Notes: generated by a model not told the origin, from the sequence alone. Shown: positions 17,261-27,281, counted from the stretch's first letter. The stretch: 64,000 nt of DNA from Microbacterium sp. (GCF_031178445.1 NZ_JAPSIY010000002.1:372001-436000), one strand, 5' to 3'. Made by a program: numbers and translations.

Positions 17261-18057
17261 CCTCCTCCGGGCCTGAGGTGCCGCCGGCGTTCCCCCCGAC
17301 GCTGCGCGAGGTGATGCTGCGCCCGCGATGGATCGGCACACTGCTGCTCTGCCTGGTCGTCGCCGGGGTCTTCGCCTGGCTCGGCCAGTGGCAGCTCGCC
17401 CGCGCCATCGACACCGACCCGCCCGAGCCCGGAGCGACCGAGCAGGTGCGTGCGCTGCACGACGTCGTCGAGCCGGGCCAGTACCTGCCCGAACCGCTCG
17501 GCGGCCAGCGGGTCGAGGCGAACGGCACCTGGGTGCCGGAGGACTTCATCGTCGTGTCGGCACGCTTCAACGACGGAGCCGCGGGCTACTGGGTCACAGG
17601 ACAGCTGCGCGTCGCCGAGCGCACCTCGATCGCCGTGGCGCTCGGTTGGGCTGAGACCCGCGAGCAGGCGAACGCCGCGGCAGGCGAACTCGCCGCCGCC
17701 GGCGCCGCGGAGGCCCGCATCACCGGAAGGGTCATCGACGACGAGGGCGTCGAGCTTCCGCCGCGCAGCGATCCGTACGAGCTCAGACGCATGTCGACGG
17801 CCGCGCTGCTCAGCCGGTGGCACGACACCGAGCAGCTCGCCGTCTACCGACCGTATCTGGCGTCGGCCGAGGCGCCTGCGGGACTGGTCGACATCGCCTC
17901 TCCGCCACCGGAGCAGAAGTCACCGGTGAACTGGCTGAACGTCTTCTACGCCGCCGAATGGGCGGTGTTCGCCGGCTTCGCGTTCTACCTCTGGTACCGG
18001 CTCGCGCGCGACGCCTGGGAGCGCGAGGTCGAGGAGTTCGAGGAGTCCGCGGGTTAG
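17257..18057 (+). CDS. SURF1-family cytochrome oxidase assembly protein
   Basis: 266 residues with the SURF1 layout: a membrane helix near the N-terminus (about 26-46, WIGTLLLCLVVAGVFAWLGQWQL, including the GxWQLxR-like motif), a large extracytoplasmic domain (YWVTGQLRV, VALGW), and a second helix near the C-terminus (about 231-248, NWLNVFYAAEWAVFAGFAFYLWYR). SURF1 helps insert haem a into cytochrome c oxidase. It overlaps guaB3 by ATGA, the usual actinobacterial pairing, although no functional link is known. Confidence 0.88.
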   Translation: MTSSGPEVPPAFPPTLREVMLRPRWIGTLLLCLVVAGVFAWLGQWQLARAIDTDPPEPGATEQVRALHDVVEPGQYLPEPLGGQRVEANGTWVPEDFIVVSARFNDGAAGYWVTGQLRVAERTSIAVALGWAETREQANAAAGELAAAGAAEARITGRVIDDEGVELPPRSDPYELRRMSTAALLSRWHDTEQLAVYRPYLASAEAPAGLVDIASPPPEQKSPVNWLNVFYAAEWAVFAGFAFYLWYRLARDAWEREVEEFEESAG

Positions 18058-18063
18058 ACGACC

Positions 18064-18096
18064 GTTCGGTGACCGTCGCGTGACGGCTTCACGAAC
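18064..18096 (+). terminator. Imperfect hairpin after SURF1
   Basis: GTTCG...CGAAC outer arms with inner CCGTC-GCGT-GACGG, beginning six bases after the SURF1 stop. About 14 pairs with small bulges. Confidence 0.45.
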
Positions 18097-18100
18097 ATGC

Positions 18101-18130
18101 TTGCCGGATGTCGGTGAACCGCTCTAGGGT
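18101..18130 (+). promoter_or_regulatory. Probable promoter of the secreted nuclease gene
   Basis: TTGCCG (18101-18106), 18-bp spacer, TAGGGT (18125-18130). It predicts a 5' leader of about 80 bases before the ATG at 18218. Confidence 0.5.
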
Positions 18131-18217
18131 CGCTTCCGTGCGCGTGCACCACTCGGTGCGCGTGCGGCGGCGGGTTCACGAGACCCGTCGTCCGACCCGA
18201 CCGAGGAGACAGCATTG

Positions 18218-21200
18218 ATGATGTCCGCCCCCGATGACGCCAGCCGCACGGTTCTCGTCTCGCACAGGAGCAGGGGGCGCATCTGCGCCCTCGCCATGGC
18301 CACGGCCGCCGGGCTGGGCTTCGGCTCACTCGTCGCAGTGCCCGCATTCGCCAACCCCGCCGGCACCGGCGTGGTGATCAACGAGGCGTACCTGTCCGGC
18401 GGCAGCGCCGGCGCCGCGTTCACCAGCAAGTTCGTCGAGCTGTACAACCCCACGTCCGCCGACATCACGCTCGACGGCATGTCGCTGCAGTACCGGTCGG
18501 CGAGCGGCACGGGCGCATCGACCGCCGTCGTGCCGCTCTCCGGCGTCATCCCGGCAGGTGGGTACTTCCTGGTGCAGGGCGGCAGCAACGGCACCGCCGG
18601 TGCGGCACTGCCGGCTCCCGACGCGGTCGGCACCGGCCTGAACGTCAGCGGCTCGGCCGGCACCATCGCCCTGGTCGAGGGCGAAGCGGCGGTCACGCTT
18701 CCGACCGGCTCCGTCGCCGGATCCGACGCGGTGATCGACGTGCTCGGCTACGGCACCTCGAACACCTTCGAGGGCGCCGCCGCAGCAGCACCCTCGAGCA
18801 ACCGCGACGTGAAGTCGCTGAACCGCACCGACGGTGCAGACACCGACGACAACAGCGCGGACTTCTCACTCTCGGCTGACGTCACGCCGCAGAACTCCGG
18901 GAACGACGACCCCGGTACCGACCCGGGCACCGAGCCGACCGCGGCGACCATCGCCGAGGTGCAGGGCACCGGCGGCACGTCGCCGCTGAACGGCGAGACC
19001 GTGACGGTGGAGGGGGTCATCACTGCCGACCACCGCTCCGGCGGATACGGCGGAGTGGTGATCCAGAGCCGGGATTCCGGCGGGGAGCATGACGCCACAC
19101 CGGGAGCATCCGACGGCGTCTTCGTCTACCTGAACGGCAAGTCCGTCCCCGGCGAGATCGGCGACCTCGTGTCGGTCACCGGCGTGGTGAGCGAGTACTT
19201 CGGGCAGACGCAGATCACTCCGGCGTCCGCCGCGGGCGTCTCGGTCGTCACCGCGGATGCGGGCGTACCCGCCGCGACGCCGCTGCCTGCGACGGTGGTC
19301 GGCGACGACCGCGAGGCGTACGAGAGCATGCTCGTGACGCCGACCGGCGACTACGCGGTGGCCTCGAGCCACCAGCTCTACAACTACGGCACCCTGTGGC
19401 TCAACCCGGGCGAGCTGAACGTGAAGAGCACCGAGCTGAAGCGCCCCGGCGCCGAAGCCGACGCGATCGCCGAGGCGAACCGCGCCGATCGCATCCTTCT
19501 CGACGATGGTTACAGCGTTCAGGTCGGCAACGCCGCGCACCCGGGTGACCAGCCCTATTTCCGCAAGGACACCGTGGTGCGCAACGGCGACCTCGTCGAC
19601 TTCGGCGGGAAGGGCTTCGTGCTCCAGTACGGCTTCGACGACTGGCGACTGCAGCCGGTGACGCCACTGTCGAGCGAGTCCCCTGACGAGGCGAAGATCT
19701 CGTTCACGACGGCCAACCCGCGGGAGGAAGCGCCCTCCGTGGGCGGAGACGTCCAGGTCGCCTCGTTCAACGTGTACAACTACTTCACGACGCTGAAGTC
19801 GGAGAACTCGAACGCGCGCGGCGCAGCGGATGCCGCGCAGTTCGCCATCCAGAAGTCGAAGATCGTCTCCGCCATCAACGGCACGGGCGCCGAGATCGTC
19901 TCGCTCATGGAGATCGAGAACTCGATCCGATTCGGCAAGCCCGTCGACTCCGCGCTCGCAGACCTCGTCGACGGCCTCAACGCCGCCGCGGGCAGCGAGG
20001 AGTGGGCGTTCGTGCCCACGCCCGAACCGCTCACGGATGCTGCGACCACCGACTTCATCACCAACGCGATCATCTACAAGAAGGACGCGGTGACGCCCGA
20101 GGGCGCCAGTGCGACCATCACCGATGAGACCGTCTGGGGCAACGCTCGCGAGCCGATCGCGCAGGCTTTCGACATCGACGGCCGCACGGTGACGGTCGTC
20201 GCCAACCACTTCAAGTCGAAGTCGGGAGACGGCGCCGAACCAGCCGACGGGCAGGGTCACTTCAACGCCGACAGGGTCCGGCAGGCCCAGTCGCTGCTCG
20301 AGTTCACCGACCGGCTGGCCGAGGACACCGGCAGTACTGACATGCTGCTGATCGGCGACTTCAACGCCTACAGCGAAGAGGATCCGATCGACGTGTTCAG
20401 CGCGGCCGGGTGGAGCGCTCTGGTCGCCGACAGGACAGACGGCCAGTACACCTACACGTTCGACGGCGAGCTGGGCTCGCTCGACCACGTCATCGCCTCG
20501 CCGTCTCTCGCGGCGTCGATCACCGGTGCGGGCGTGTGGAGCATCAACTCACCGGAGTGGAGCGACCGCGGCTACGCGTTCGGCGCCACCGAGTCGGGAA
20601 CCCCGTTCCGCTCCAGCGACCACGACCCGATCGTGGTGGGCGTCTCGGCCGATGAGCCGCCGGTCAGCATCGACATCGCCACGATCAACGACTTTCACGG
20701 ACGCATCGAAGCCGACAACGCCAGTGCGGGAGCCGCGGTGCTGGCCGGAGCGGTGCAGCAGCTCCGCGAGGAGAACCCCAACACGATCTTCGCCGCCGCA
20801 GGCGACCTGATCGGAGCATCGACGTTCACGTCGTTCATCCAGGACGACAATCCGACCATCGATGCGCTCAACGCGGCGGGACTCGACGTCAGTGCCGCAG
20901 GCAACCACGAGTTCGACCAGGGCTGGGCCGACCTGCGCGATCGGGTGCAGGAGCGTGCCGACTGGGAGTACATCTCGTCGAACGTCTTCCTCACCGAGAC
21001 CGGCGAGACCGCTCTCGCACCGGCCTGGGTGAAGGAGCTCGACGGGGTGCGTGTCGGATTCGTCGGCGCCGTCACCGAGGACCTGCCCTCGCTGGTATCG
21101 CCCGAGGGCATCAAGGATCTCGAGGTCCGCAGCATCGTCGACTCGGTCAACGCCGTGGCGGACGACCTGCGTGACGGCGACGCCGCCAACGGCGAGGCCG

Positions 21201-22855
21201 ATGTCGTGATCCTGCTCGTCCACGAGGGAGCGACGACGGTCGAGCCCGACAGCATCACGCCCGAGACCCCGTTGGGCGAGGTCGTGTACGGCGTCGATGA
21301 CGATGTGGACGCGATCGTCTCGGCGCACACGCACCTCGCGTACAACCACGTCATCGACGGCCGCCCGGTCGTCTCGGCGGGGCAATACGGCGAGAACCTC
21401 GGAGTGATGAGCCTGGAGGTCGACCGCGAGAGCAAGGAGCTTCTCTCGATCGTCAACGAGATCCGGCCGCTGACCAAGAAGGTCGACGACACCTGGGTCG
21501 CCCAGTATCCGGCGGTCCCCGAGGTGCAGGCGATCGTCGACGCGGCCAAGAAGGAGGCCGACGTGCTCGGCGCCGTCAAGGTCGGCGACATCACCGCGGA
21601 CTTCAACCGCGCTCGTCAGAGCGACGGCAAGACCGAGAACCGCGGTGGCGAGTCGACGATCGGCAACTTCGTCGCCGACGTGCAGAAGTGGGCGACCGGC
21701 GCCGACCTCGCGCTGATGAACCCGGGTGGCATCCGCGCCAACCTCACCTTCGCGTCGAGCGGCACGAGCGACCCCGACGGCAACGTCACCTACCGCGAGG
21801 CGGCCACGGTGCAGCCGTTCGCCAACACGCTGGTCACCCTGACCCTCACGGGCGCGCAGGTGAAGGCGGTGCTCGAGGAGCAATGGCAGCCCGCGGACGC
21901 CAGCCGGCCGTTCCTGAAGCTCGGTGTCTCGAAGGGGCTGGAGTACATCTACGACCCGAACGCGGCGCAGGGCGAGCGCATCACCTCGATCACCCTGAAC
22001 GGGGCGCAGATCGACCCGGCGGCGTCGTACACCGTAGCGGCGAACTCGTTCCTCGCCGGCGGCGGAGACAACTTCTTCACCTTCGCCGAGGGGACGGACA
22101 AGAAGGACACCGGCAAGGTCGACCTGCAATCGATGGTCGACTGGTTCGCGGCGAACAACACGTCGGCGCCCGACTACGCGCAGCGTGCGGTGGGCGCGGT
22201 GCTCAGCACCGCATCCGGTGACGGCTACCGACCGGGCGACGAGGTGACGCTCTCACTGTCGTCGCTGGCGTTCAGCGCGGGCGAGCCCGCTCCCGGAGAC
22301 GTGACGGTCTCCCTTGGCGACACGCAACTGGCGTCTGGGGCGATCGACACCACGGTCGTCGACACCACCGACGAAGTCGGACGCGCGAGCCTGACGTTCA
22401 CCGTTCCGGAGGGCGTCACCGGCGACCAGCCGCTCACCGTGTCGGTCGCCTCTACGGGCACGAGCGCGCAGGTGCCGTTCACGATCGCGGGTGGCGAGGA
22501 GGCAGTCGAGTTCGCTGGCACGATCGAGCTCAGGTCTGCGAAGGTCGCTGCGGGCAAGACTCTCGCCATCACCGGCTCCGACTATCAGCCCGGTGAGACC
22601 GTCAGCATCGAGCTGCGACCCAAGAAGGGTCAGGCCGTCGACCTCGGCACGGTGCAGATCGGCGAGGACGGCTCGTTCGCCACCGAGGTGCGGGTGCCGG
22701 CGAACGCGCAGCCCGGCAAGTACACCGTCGCGGTCTCGCAGGCCGACGGCGACGAGGCCACCGCGACGGTGCACGTCAACCGCAAGGGCGGGATCGGCGG
22801 CGCGGTGAAGGACGTCCTCGACTGGCTGTGGGACCTCCTCACCGGATGGTTCTGA
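18218..22855 (+). CDS. Secreted ExeM/NucH-type nuclease fused to a 5'-nucleotidase
   Basis: 1545 residues. Order: signal peptide (about 1-45, ending VPAFA), lamin-tail domain (about 46-160, VVINEAYLSGG...FVELYNPT), a NucH-like OB region (about 240-350, VEGVITADHRSGGYGGVVIQ), an exo/endonuclease/phosphatase fold (about 510-805: ASFNVYNYF, LMEIENS, LIGDFNAYSEEDP, SSDHDPIVVG), and a calcineurin-like plus C-terminal 5'-nucleotidase pair (about 815-1325: ATINDFHGRIE, GNHEFDQGW, VSAHTHLAYN, MNPGGIRANLTF). Two Ig-like segments follow, then a hydrophobic end (VLDWLWDLLTGWF). No LPxTG motif. It should cut extracellular DNA and dephosphorylate the nucleotides. Start: GAGGAG lies nine bases before ATG 18218; TTG 18215 and ATG 18221 are alternatives. 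Confidence 0.92.
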   Translation: MMSAPDDASRTVLVSHRSRGRICALAMATAAGLGFGSLVAVPAFANPAGTGVVINEAYLSGGSAGAAFTSKFVELYNPTSADITLDGMSLQYRSASGTGASTAVVPLSGVIPAGGYFLVQGGSNGTAGAALPAPDAVGTGLNVSGSAGTIALVEGEAAVTLPTGSVAGSDAVIDVLGYGTSNTFEGAAAAAPSSNRDVKSLNRTDGADTDDNSADFSLSADVTPQNSGNDDPGTDPGTEPTAATIAEVQGTGGTSPLNGETVTVEGVITADHRSGGYGGVVIQSRDSGGEHDATPGASDGVFVYLNGKSVPGEIGDLVSVTGVVSEYFGQTQITPASAAGVSVVTADAGVPAATPLPATVVGDDREAYESMLVTPTGDYAVASSHQLYNYGTLWLNPGELNVKSTELKRPGAEADAIAEANRADRILLDDGYSVQVGNAAHPGDQPYFRKDTVVRNGDLVDFGGKGFVLQYGFDDWRLQPVTPLSSESPDEAKISFTTANPREEAPSVGGDVQVASFNVYNYFTTLKSENSNARGAADAAQFAIQKSKIVSAINGTGAEIVSLMEIENSIRFGKPVDSALADLVDGLNAAAGSEEWAFVPTPEPLTDAATTDFITNAIIYKKDAVTPEGASATITDETVWGNAREPIAQAFDIDGRTVTVVANHFKSKSGDGAEPADGQGHFNADRVRQAQSLLEFTDRLAEDTGSTDMLLIGDFNAYSEEDPIDVFSAAGWSALVADRTDGQYTYTFDGELGSLDHVIASPSLAASITGAGVWSINSPEWSDRGYAFGATESGTPFRSSDHDPIVVGVSADEPPVSIDIATINDFHGRIEADNASAGAAVLAGAVQQLREENPNTIFAAAGDLIGASTFTSFIQDDNPTIDALNAAGLDVSAAGNHEFDQGWADLRDRVQERADWEYISSNVFLTETGETALAPAWVKELDGVRVGFVGAVTEDLPSLVSPEGIKDLEVRSIVDSVNAVADDLRDGDAANGEADVVILLVHEGATTVEPDSITPETPLGEVVYGVDDDVDAIVSAHTHLAYNHVIDGRPVVSAGQYGENLGVMSLEVDRESKELLSIVNEIRPLTKKVDDTWVAQYPAVPEVQAIVDAAKKEADVLGAVKVGDITADFNRARQSDGKTENRGGESTIGNFVADVQKWATGADLALMNPGGIRANLTFASSGTSDPDGNVTYREAATVQPFANTLVTLTLTGAQVKAVLEEQWQPADASRPFLKLGVSKGLEYIYDPNAAQGERITSITLNGAQIDPAASYTVAANSFLAGGGDNFFTFAEGTDKKDTGKVDLQSMVDWFAANNTSAPDYAQRAVGAVLSTASGDGYRPGDEVTLSLSSLAFSAGEPAPGDVTVSLGDTQLASGAIDTTVVDTTDEVGRASLTFTVPEGVTGDQPLTVSVASTGTSAQVPFTIAGGEEAVEFAGTIELRSAKVAAGKTLAITGSDYQPGETVSIELRPKKGQAVDLGTVQIGEDGSFATEVRVPANAQPGKYTVAVSQADGDEATATVHVNRKGGIGGAVKDVLDWLWDLLTGWF

Positions 22856-22873
22856 GGCTCTGAGCCAGCAGGA

Positions 22874-22911
22874 GACGGAGGCCGTCGGGAGTGATCCCGG
22901 CGGCCTCCGTC
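22874..22911 (+). terminator. Terminator of the nuclease-nucleotidase gene
   Basis: 10-bp arms GACGGAGGCC/GGCCTCCGTC with an inner GGGA-GTGA-TCCC hairpin, 19 bases after the stop. Confidence 0.7.
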
Positions 22912-22984
22912 GCGGTCCAGGATGCTGGCCGGCGCGGACGAGTCGGCGGCCGGCATCCCGGGGAAGGTCAGCGGACGAGCCGAC

Positions 22985-23614
22985 TCAGACTTCGGCGAGC
23001 GCATCGGCCGGCGCCCACAGGAACCCGTCGGGATCCACCTGGTGCCCGATGCTCCCATTCACCACGAGCCGGTGCGAGCCCGTACCGGCTGCGGGGACTC
23101 CCGCATCCTTGGCGAGCGACGCGTGGCGGTACAGGCCGAGACCGATCGGGCTCGAGCCCGTGTCGAACTGCACGTAGCTGCGGCCGAAGCTCTTCGCGAC
23201 GGGAATGCCGTGCCCGGCGTAGAACGCCCGTGAGGCGACGACGTCCTCGGCGCCGATGAGCAGGATGATCTCATCGATCGAACGGCTCGGGGCAGCGGTG
23301 TCCTTCTTCGCGGACGTCGCGACCTTCCAGATCGCGCCGTCCGGAGCCTGGACGGTGCCGCCCACGCCCCACAGCGATCTCGTGACGGGCTTGATGACTG
23401 CCGCACCGGCCGCGACGGCGGCGTCGATGAGGGCGCGTACGTTCGCGGGCTGCGAGACCACGAGCGACAGCGTGTAGCCGCGGAAGCCGGAGGTCTCGGC
23501 GTCCGAGGTGCGGAATCGCAGGCGGTCGCCGAGGGCGAACGCCCGGTCGTAGAAGGCCTGCGCCGAGGGGATGTCGGCGACGTCGAGGGTGATGGAGTCG
23601 ATTGTGTTCGTCAT
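22985..23614 (-). CDS. VOC (glyoxalase/bleomycin-resistance) superfamily protein, two modules
   Basis: 209 residues with two successive VOC-type modules: ITLDVADIPSAQAFYDRAFALGDRLRF at about 7-33 and IDEIILLIGAEDVVASRAFYAGHGIPV at about 113-139. Each has the beta-alpha-beta-beta-beta pattern. The family includes metal-dependent isomerases, dioxygenases and drug-binding proteins; nothing here fixes a substrate. ATG 23614 is chosen because a TAGCGT box lies seven bases upstream and family homologues start at this position. Confidence 0.82.
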   Translation of the reverse strand: MTNTIDSITLDVADIPSAQAFYDRAFALGDRLRFRTSDAETSGFRGYTLSLVVSQPANVRALIDAAVAAGAAVIKPVTRSLWGVGGTVQAPDGAIWKVATSAKKDTAAPSRSIDEIILLIGAEDVVASRAFYAGHGIPVAKSFGRSYVQFDTGSSPIGLGLYRHASLAKDAGVPAAGTGSHRLVVNGSIGHQVDPDGFLWAPADALAEV

Positions 23615-23621
23615 GGCTCCG

Positions 23622-23627
23622 ACGCTA
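23622..23627 (-). promoter_or_regulatory. -10 box of the two-module VOC gene
   Basis: TAGCGT on the minus strand, seven bases before ATG 23614. Confidence 0.45.
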
Positions 23628-23707
23628 CGGATGGCGCCACCCGGGCCGCTTCTCGATTCCTGACCGATCCCGGTTCCGGCCCGGAATCCGAGCCGAAGGC
23701 CGCCGAC

Positions 23708-23713
23708 TAGAAT
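23708..23713 (+). promoter_or_regulatory. -10 box of the DUF3817-guaA operon
   Basis: TAGAAT six bases before ATG 23720. It has the best -10 consensus match among the leaderless cases. Confidence 0.6.
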
Positions 23714-23719
23714 GGACGC

Positions 23720-24214
23720 ATGCCCGAACCGAAAGCCGCCAGCTTCCCGGCGATCCGTGGTGCGCTGAAGTTCTACCAGATCGCATCGATCATCACGGGA
23801 GTCATGCTGCTCCTCCTGGTCGCCGAGATGGTGCTGAAGTACACGCCGATCCACCTCGAGCTGTTCGCGGGGGGTTCCGGCGGGCTGCTCTGGTTCGCCG
23901 AGGTCGTCGAAGGCCCTGAGGGCCTGGAGTCGACCGGAGACGGCGTGAACCTCTCGCTCGGCATCCTCATCGCGCACGGCTGGTTCTACGTCGTGTACCT
24001 CTTCGCGTGCTTCCGCATGTGGAGCCTGATGCGCTGGCCGTTCCTGCGGTTCATCATGCTCGCCCTCGGCGGCGTGATCCCGCTTCTCTCCTTCTTCATG
24101 GAGACGCGCGTCGCGCGCGACGTGAAGGCCTACCTCGACTCGCGTGAGGCCGCTGTCGCGTCCACGAACGCAGCCCCGCATGCCACTACCTCTGCCACGG
24201 AAGGTGCCCGTTGA
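23720..24214 (+). CDS. DUF3817 membrane protein
   Basis: 164 residues with three hydrophobic segments: [48 protein letters not shown] and [25 protein letters not shown]. The [12 protein letters not shown] ending of the core is conserved in DUF3817. Function is unknown. The gene is commonly next to guaA in this family, and here its stop overlaps the guaA start (TTGA), so guaA is translationally coupled to it. Confidence 0.85.
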   Translation: MPEPKAASFPAIRGALKFYQIASIITGVMLLLLVAEMVLKYTPIHLELFAGGSGGLLWFAEVVEGPEGLESTGDGVNLSLGILIAHGWFYVVYLFACFRMWSLMRWPFLRFIMLALGGVIPLLSFFMETRVARDVKAYLDSREAAVASTNAAPHATTSATEGAR

Positions 24215-25797
24215 CCGAACAGACCGAGACCCTGCAGCGCCCCGCGCTCGTCGTCGATTTCGGGGCGCAGTACGCCCAGCTGATCGCACGACGCGTCCGT
24301 GAGGCCGGCGTGTACAGCGAGATCGTGCCGCACACCGCCACCGCCGAGGAGATCGCGGCGAAGAACCCCGTGGCACTGATCCTGTCCGGCGGCCCGTCGT
24401 CCGTCTACGAGGACGGTGCTCCGCAGCTCGATCCGTCCGTGTTCGACCTCGGCGTGCCGACACTCGGCATCTGCTACGGCTTCCAGTACATGGCGCAGAC
24501 GCTCGGCGGCGAGGTCGCACATACCGGTCTTCGCGAGTACGGCGCCACCGATGCGCACATCCCCGACAACCAGAGCTCTCTGCTTGCTGGCCAGCCCGCC
24601 GAGCAGAACGTGTGGATGAGCCACGGCGACCAGGTGGCCCGCGCACCGGAGGGCTTCGAGGTGCTCGCCACCACCGACGCCACCAAGGTGGCCGCATTCG
24701 CGAACGAGGAGCGCAAGCTGTACGGCGTGCAGTGGCACCCCGAGGTGAAGCACTCCGATCACGGCCAGGCCATCATCGAGAACTTCCTGCACAAGGGTGC
24801 GGGTCTGCCCGCCGACTGGAACAGCGACAACGTGATCGCCGAGCAGATCGAACGCATCAGGGAGCAGGTCGGTGACGCCCGCGTCATCTCCGCGCTCTCC
24901 GGAGGCGTCGACTCGGCCGTCTCCACCGCTCTCGTGCACAAGGCCATCGGCGACCAGCTCACCGCGGTCTTCGTCGACCATGGTCTGCTGCGCAAGGGCG
25001 AGCGGGAGCAGGTCGAGAAGGACTACGTCGAGTCCACCGGTGTGCGCCTGATCACCGTCGACGCCGCCGACACCTTCCTCGGACACCTGGCCGGTGTCAG
25101 CGACCCCGAGACCAAGCGCAAGATCATCGGCAGGGAGTTCATCCGGGCGTTCGAGCAGGTGCAGCGCGATCTCGTCGAAGAGGCCAAGGCCTCGGGCGGG
25201 GCTCCCGTGAAGTTCCTGGTGCAGGGAACCCTTTACCCCGACGTCGTCGAGTCCGGCGGGGGAGCGGGGACCGCGAACATCAAATCGCACCACAACGTGG
25301 GCGGGCTGCCCGACGACTTCGACTTCGAGCTGGTCGAGCCGCTTCGCGCCCTGTTCAAGGACGAGGTGCGTGCGATCGGCCGCGAACTCGGCATCCCCGA
25401 GGCCATCGTCGGTCGTCAGCCGTTCCCCGGCCCCGGGCTCGGCATCCGCATCATCGGCGAAGTCACCCGCGAGCGGCTGGAGGTGCTGCGCGAGGCCGAT
25501 GCGATCGCGCGTGAGGAGCTCACGAAGGCCGGTCTCGACGAGGCCATCTGGCAGTGCCCGGTGGTGCTGCTCGCCGACGTGCGCTCGGTGGGCGTGCAGG
25601 GCGACGGCCGCACCTACGGCCACCCGATCGTGCTGCGCCCGGTCTCGAGCGAGGACGCCATGACCGCCGACTGGACCCGACTTCCGTACGATGTGCTCGC
25701 CCGCATCTCGAACCGCATCACCAACGAGGTGCGCGAGGTGAACCGGGTCGTGCTCGACGTGACCTCCAAGCCGCCGGCGACCATCGAGTGGGAGTAG
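24211..25797 (+). CDS. guaA: GMP synthase (glutamine-hydrolysing)
   Basis: 528 residues. It converts XMP to GMP with glutamine and ATP. The N-terminal class I amidotransferase has Cys88 in GICYG and the His-Glu pair in QWHPEV (about 175-180). The ATP pyrophosphatase has the PP-loop SGGVDS (about 230-235). The dimerisation domain carries [12 protein letters not shown] and ends in the invariant TIEWE. The start is TTG 24211, overlapping the DUF3817 stop. It closes the guanine branch with guaB. Confidence 0.97.
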   Translation: MTEQTETLQRPALVVDFGAQYAQLIARRVREAGVYSEIVPHTATAEEIAAKNPVALILSGGPSSVYEDGAPQLDPSVFDLGVPTLGICYGFQYMAQTLGGEVAHTGLREYGATDAHIPDNQSSLLAGQPAEQNVWMSHGDQVARAPEGFEVLATTDATKVAAFANEERKLYGVQWHPEVKHSDHGQAIIENFLHKGAGLPADWNSDNVIAEQIERIREQVGDARVISALSGGVDSAVSTALVHKAIGDQLTAVFVDHGLLRKGEREQVEKDYVESTGVRLITVDAADTFLGHLAGVSDPETKRKIIGREFIRAFEQVQRDLVEEAKASGGAPVKFLVQGTLYPDVVESGGGAGTANIKSHHNVGGLPDDFDFELVEPLRALFKDEVRAIGRELGIPEAIVGRQPFPGPGLGIRIIGEVTRERLEVLREADAIAREELTKAGLDEAIWQCPVVLLADVRSVGVQGDGRTYGHPIVLRPVSSEDAMTADWTRLPYDVLARISNRITNEVREVNRVVLDVTSKPPATIEWE

Positions 25798-25802
25798 ACC
25801 GC

Positions 25803-27242
25803 ATGGGTGACGCCGCGCCGGGGGAGGACTTCTTCCCCGACGCGGCGTTTCTCGTGCTGTCCACCCGGCTGATCCCCGGTCTCGACGGTGGCTACACCAT
25901 CGCGACGGCGGCACGGGCCAGGCAGATGGCCGAGCGCGGTGCCGACGTGCAGGTGCTGACCTTCGACCCCGGGGACGCGAGCGCACACGCGTCGCATCGC
26001 AGCGAGTTCCGCCGTCTCGGGATGCTGCCCGACAGCATCCAGCTGCGCAATCTCTTCGACGAAGCCGCCGCCCCCGATGGCGGTGCTGCCGGCTGGTTGC
26101 GAGTCGCCGCCGCGACGACGAAGGCACCGGATGAGGACGCGAACAGACCGCTCGCCCGAAAGGATGCCGCGCACTCGACCGGCGCGGGACTCGACGTCGC
26201 GGACGCGTACCGAGAGCTGACGGATGCCGCGGGCCGGCCCTTCGCGGCCCTGCCCGTGATTCACGGGAATCCGGACTGGCATCTGAGCGCGGCTCCGGTG
26301 CGGGTGTACGACGAGCGCAGCGTGGAGGTCGGCACCCTACCCGGTTTCGGCGGCCTGTATCGCGCCTGGCTGGATCACGTCGCCGACGAGGCAGGCAGGC
26401 AGGTCGTGGTGATCTGCGAGTCGCGTCAGCTCGGCGAGCTGCTGGCGAACTGGTCGCACCCCCGGGTGCGCATCGTGCACGCGATCCACACCATGCACCT
26501 CGAGCCGCCTTACACGCCGGAAGCCGCCCTGAACCCGCTGTGGGCGCGCTGGTTCGCCATCAGCGACCGCTTCGACGCCGTGACCTGGCCGACGCGGGCG
26601 CAGCGCGACGACGTCGTGGCCCGGTTCGGCGACGACGCCGAGCACCTCGTGGTGCCGAACGGGATCCGGCTCGGTGCGGCGGACGATTCGGCCCGCGAGC
26701 CGGGTCTCGTCGTGAGCATGTCGCGTCTCGCGCCGGGCAAGCGCATCGACCACCTCGTCCGCGCGTTCCTCATGGCAGACGTTCCCGGCGCACGGCTGGA
26801 GATCTGGGGAGACGGCCCCTCGACCGGGGAGCTCGGCGAGCTGATGGATCGCCTGGCGGCCGGCGATCGGGTGCGGCTCATGGGCCGTACCGAGGACCCG
26901 GCGGCGGTCCTCCGCCGCGCTTCGCTGATGGTGACCTCGACAGCGTTCGAGGGGCAGGGCCTGTCCATCGTCGAGGCGCTCGCCGCCGGTTGCCCCGTCA
27001 TCTCCTACGACGTGCGCTACGGCCCCGGTGACGTCCTCCGCCGCGGTGGGGGACTGCTCATCCCGTCGGGCGACGAGCAGGCGCTCGCCGAAGGCGTCCG
27101 CGAGGTGCTCACCGATGCCGAGCTGCGCGAACGGCTGGCCGGGGAGGCGCCTGCGGCGGCATCCGCGTGGAGTGAGGATGCCGCCATGACCGCCCTCGCA
27201 GGCGCCGTGCGCGCCGCCCTCGACGGCCCGCAGCGCCGCTGA
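25803..27242 (+). CDS. GT4-type glycosyltransferase
   Basis: 479 residues, GT-B fold. The N-terminal half has a glycine-rich loop (STRLIPGLDGGYTIATAARARQMAERG). The C-terminal nucleotide-sugar domain has VVSMSRLAPGKRIDHLVRAF, LEIWGDGP and the E-x7-E motif in FEGQGLSIVEALAAGCPVI. The architecture is like poly(glycerol-phosphate) glucosyltransferases of teichoic-acid pathways; acceptor and donor are not determined. It starts six bases after the guaA stop and is probably cotranscribed with it, although the functions look unrelated. Confidence 0.82.
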   Translation: MGDAAPGEDFFPDAAFLVLSTRLIPGLDGGYTIATAARARQMAERGADVQVLTFDPGDASAHASHRSEFRRLGMLPDSIQLRNLFDEAAAPDGGAAGWLRVAAATTKAPDEDANRPLARKDAAHSTGAGLDVADAYRELTDAAGRPFAALPVIHGNPDWHLSAAPVRVYDERSVEVGTLPGFGGLYRAWLDHVADEAGRQVVVICESRQLGELLANWSHPRVRIVHAIHTMHLEPPYTPEAALNPLWARWFAISDRFDAVTWPTRAQRDDVVARFGDDAEHLVVPNGIRLGAADDSAREPGLVVSMSRLAPGKRIDHLVRAFLMADVPGARLEIWGDGPSTGELGELMDRLAAGDRVRLMGRTEDPAAVLRRASLMVTSTAFEGQGLSIVEALAAGCPVISYDVRYGPGDVLRRGGGLLIPSGDEQALAEGVREVLTDAELRERLAGEAPAAASAWSEDAAMTALAGAVRAALDGPQRR

Positions 27243-27281
27243 GCGCGACGGACGGGACGGGCGCGGGCGCGGGTCCGGCCG

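Noticed and set aside
20549..22129. 526-codon open frame on minus inside the nuclease-nucleotidase gene
   Set aside because: Antisense shadow. The plus-strand frame contains all nuclease and nucleotidase motifs and the shadow has none.
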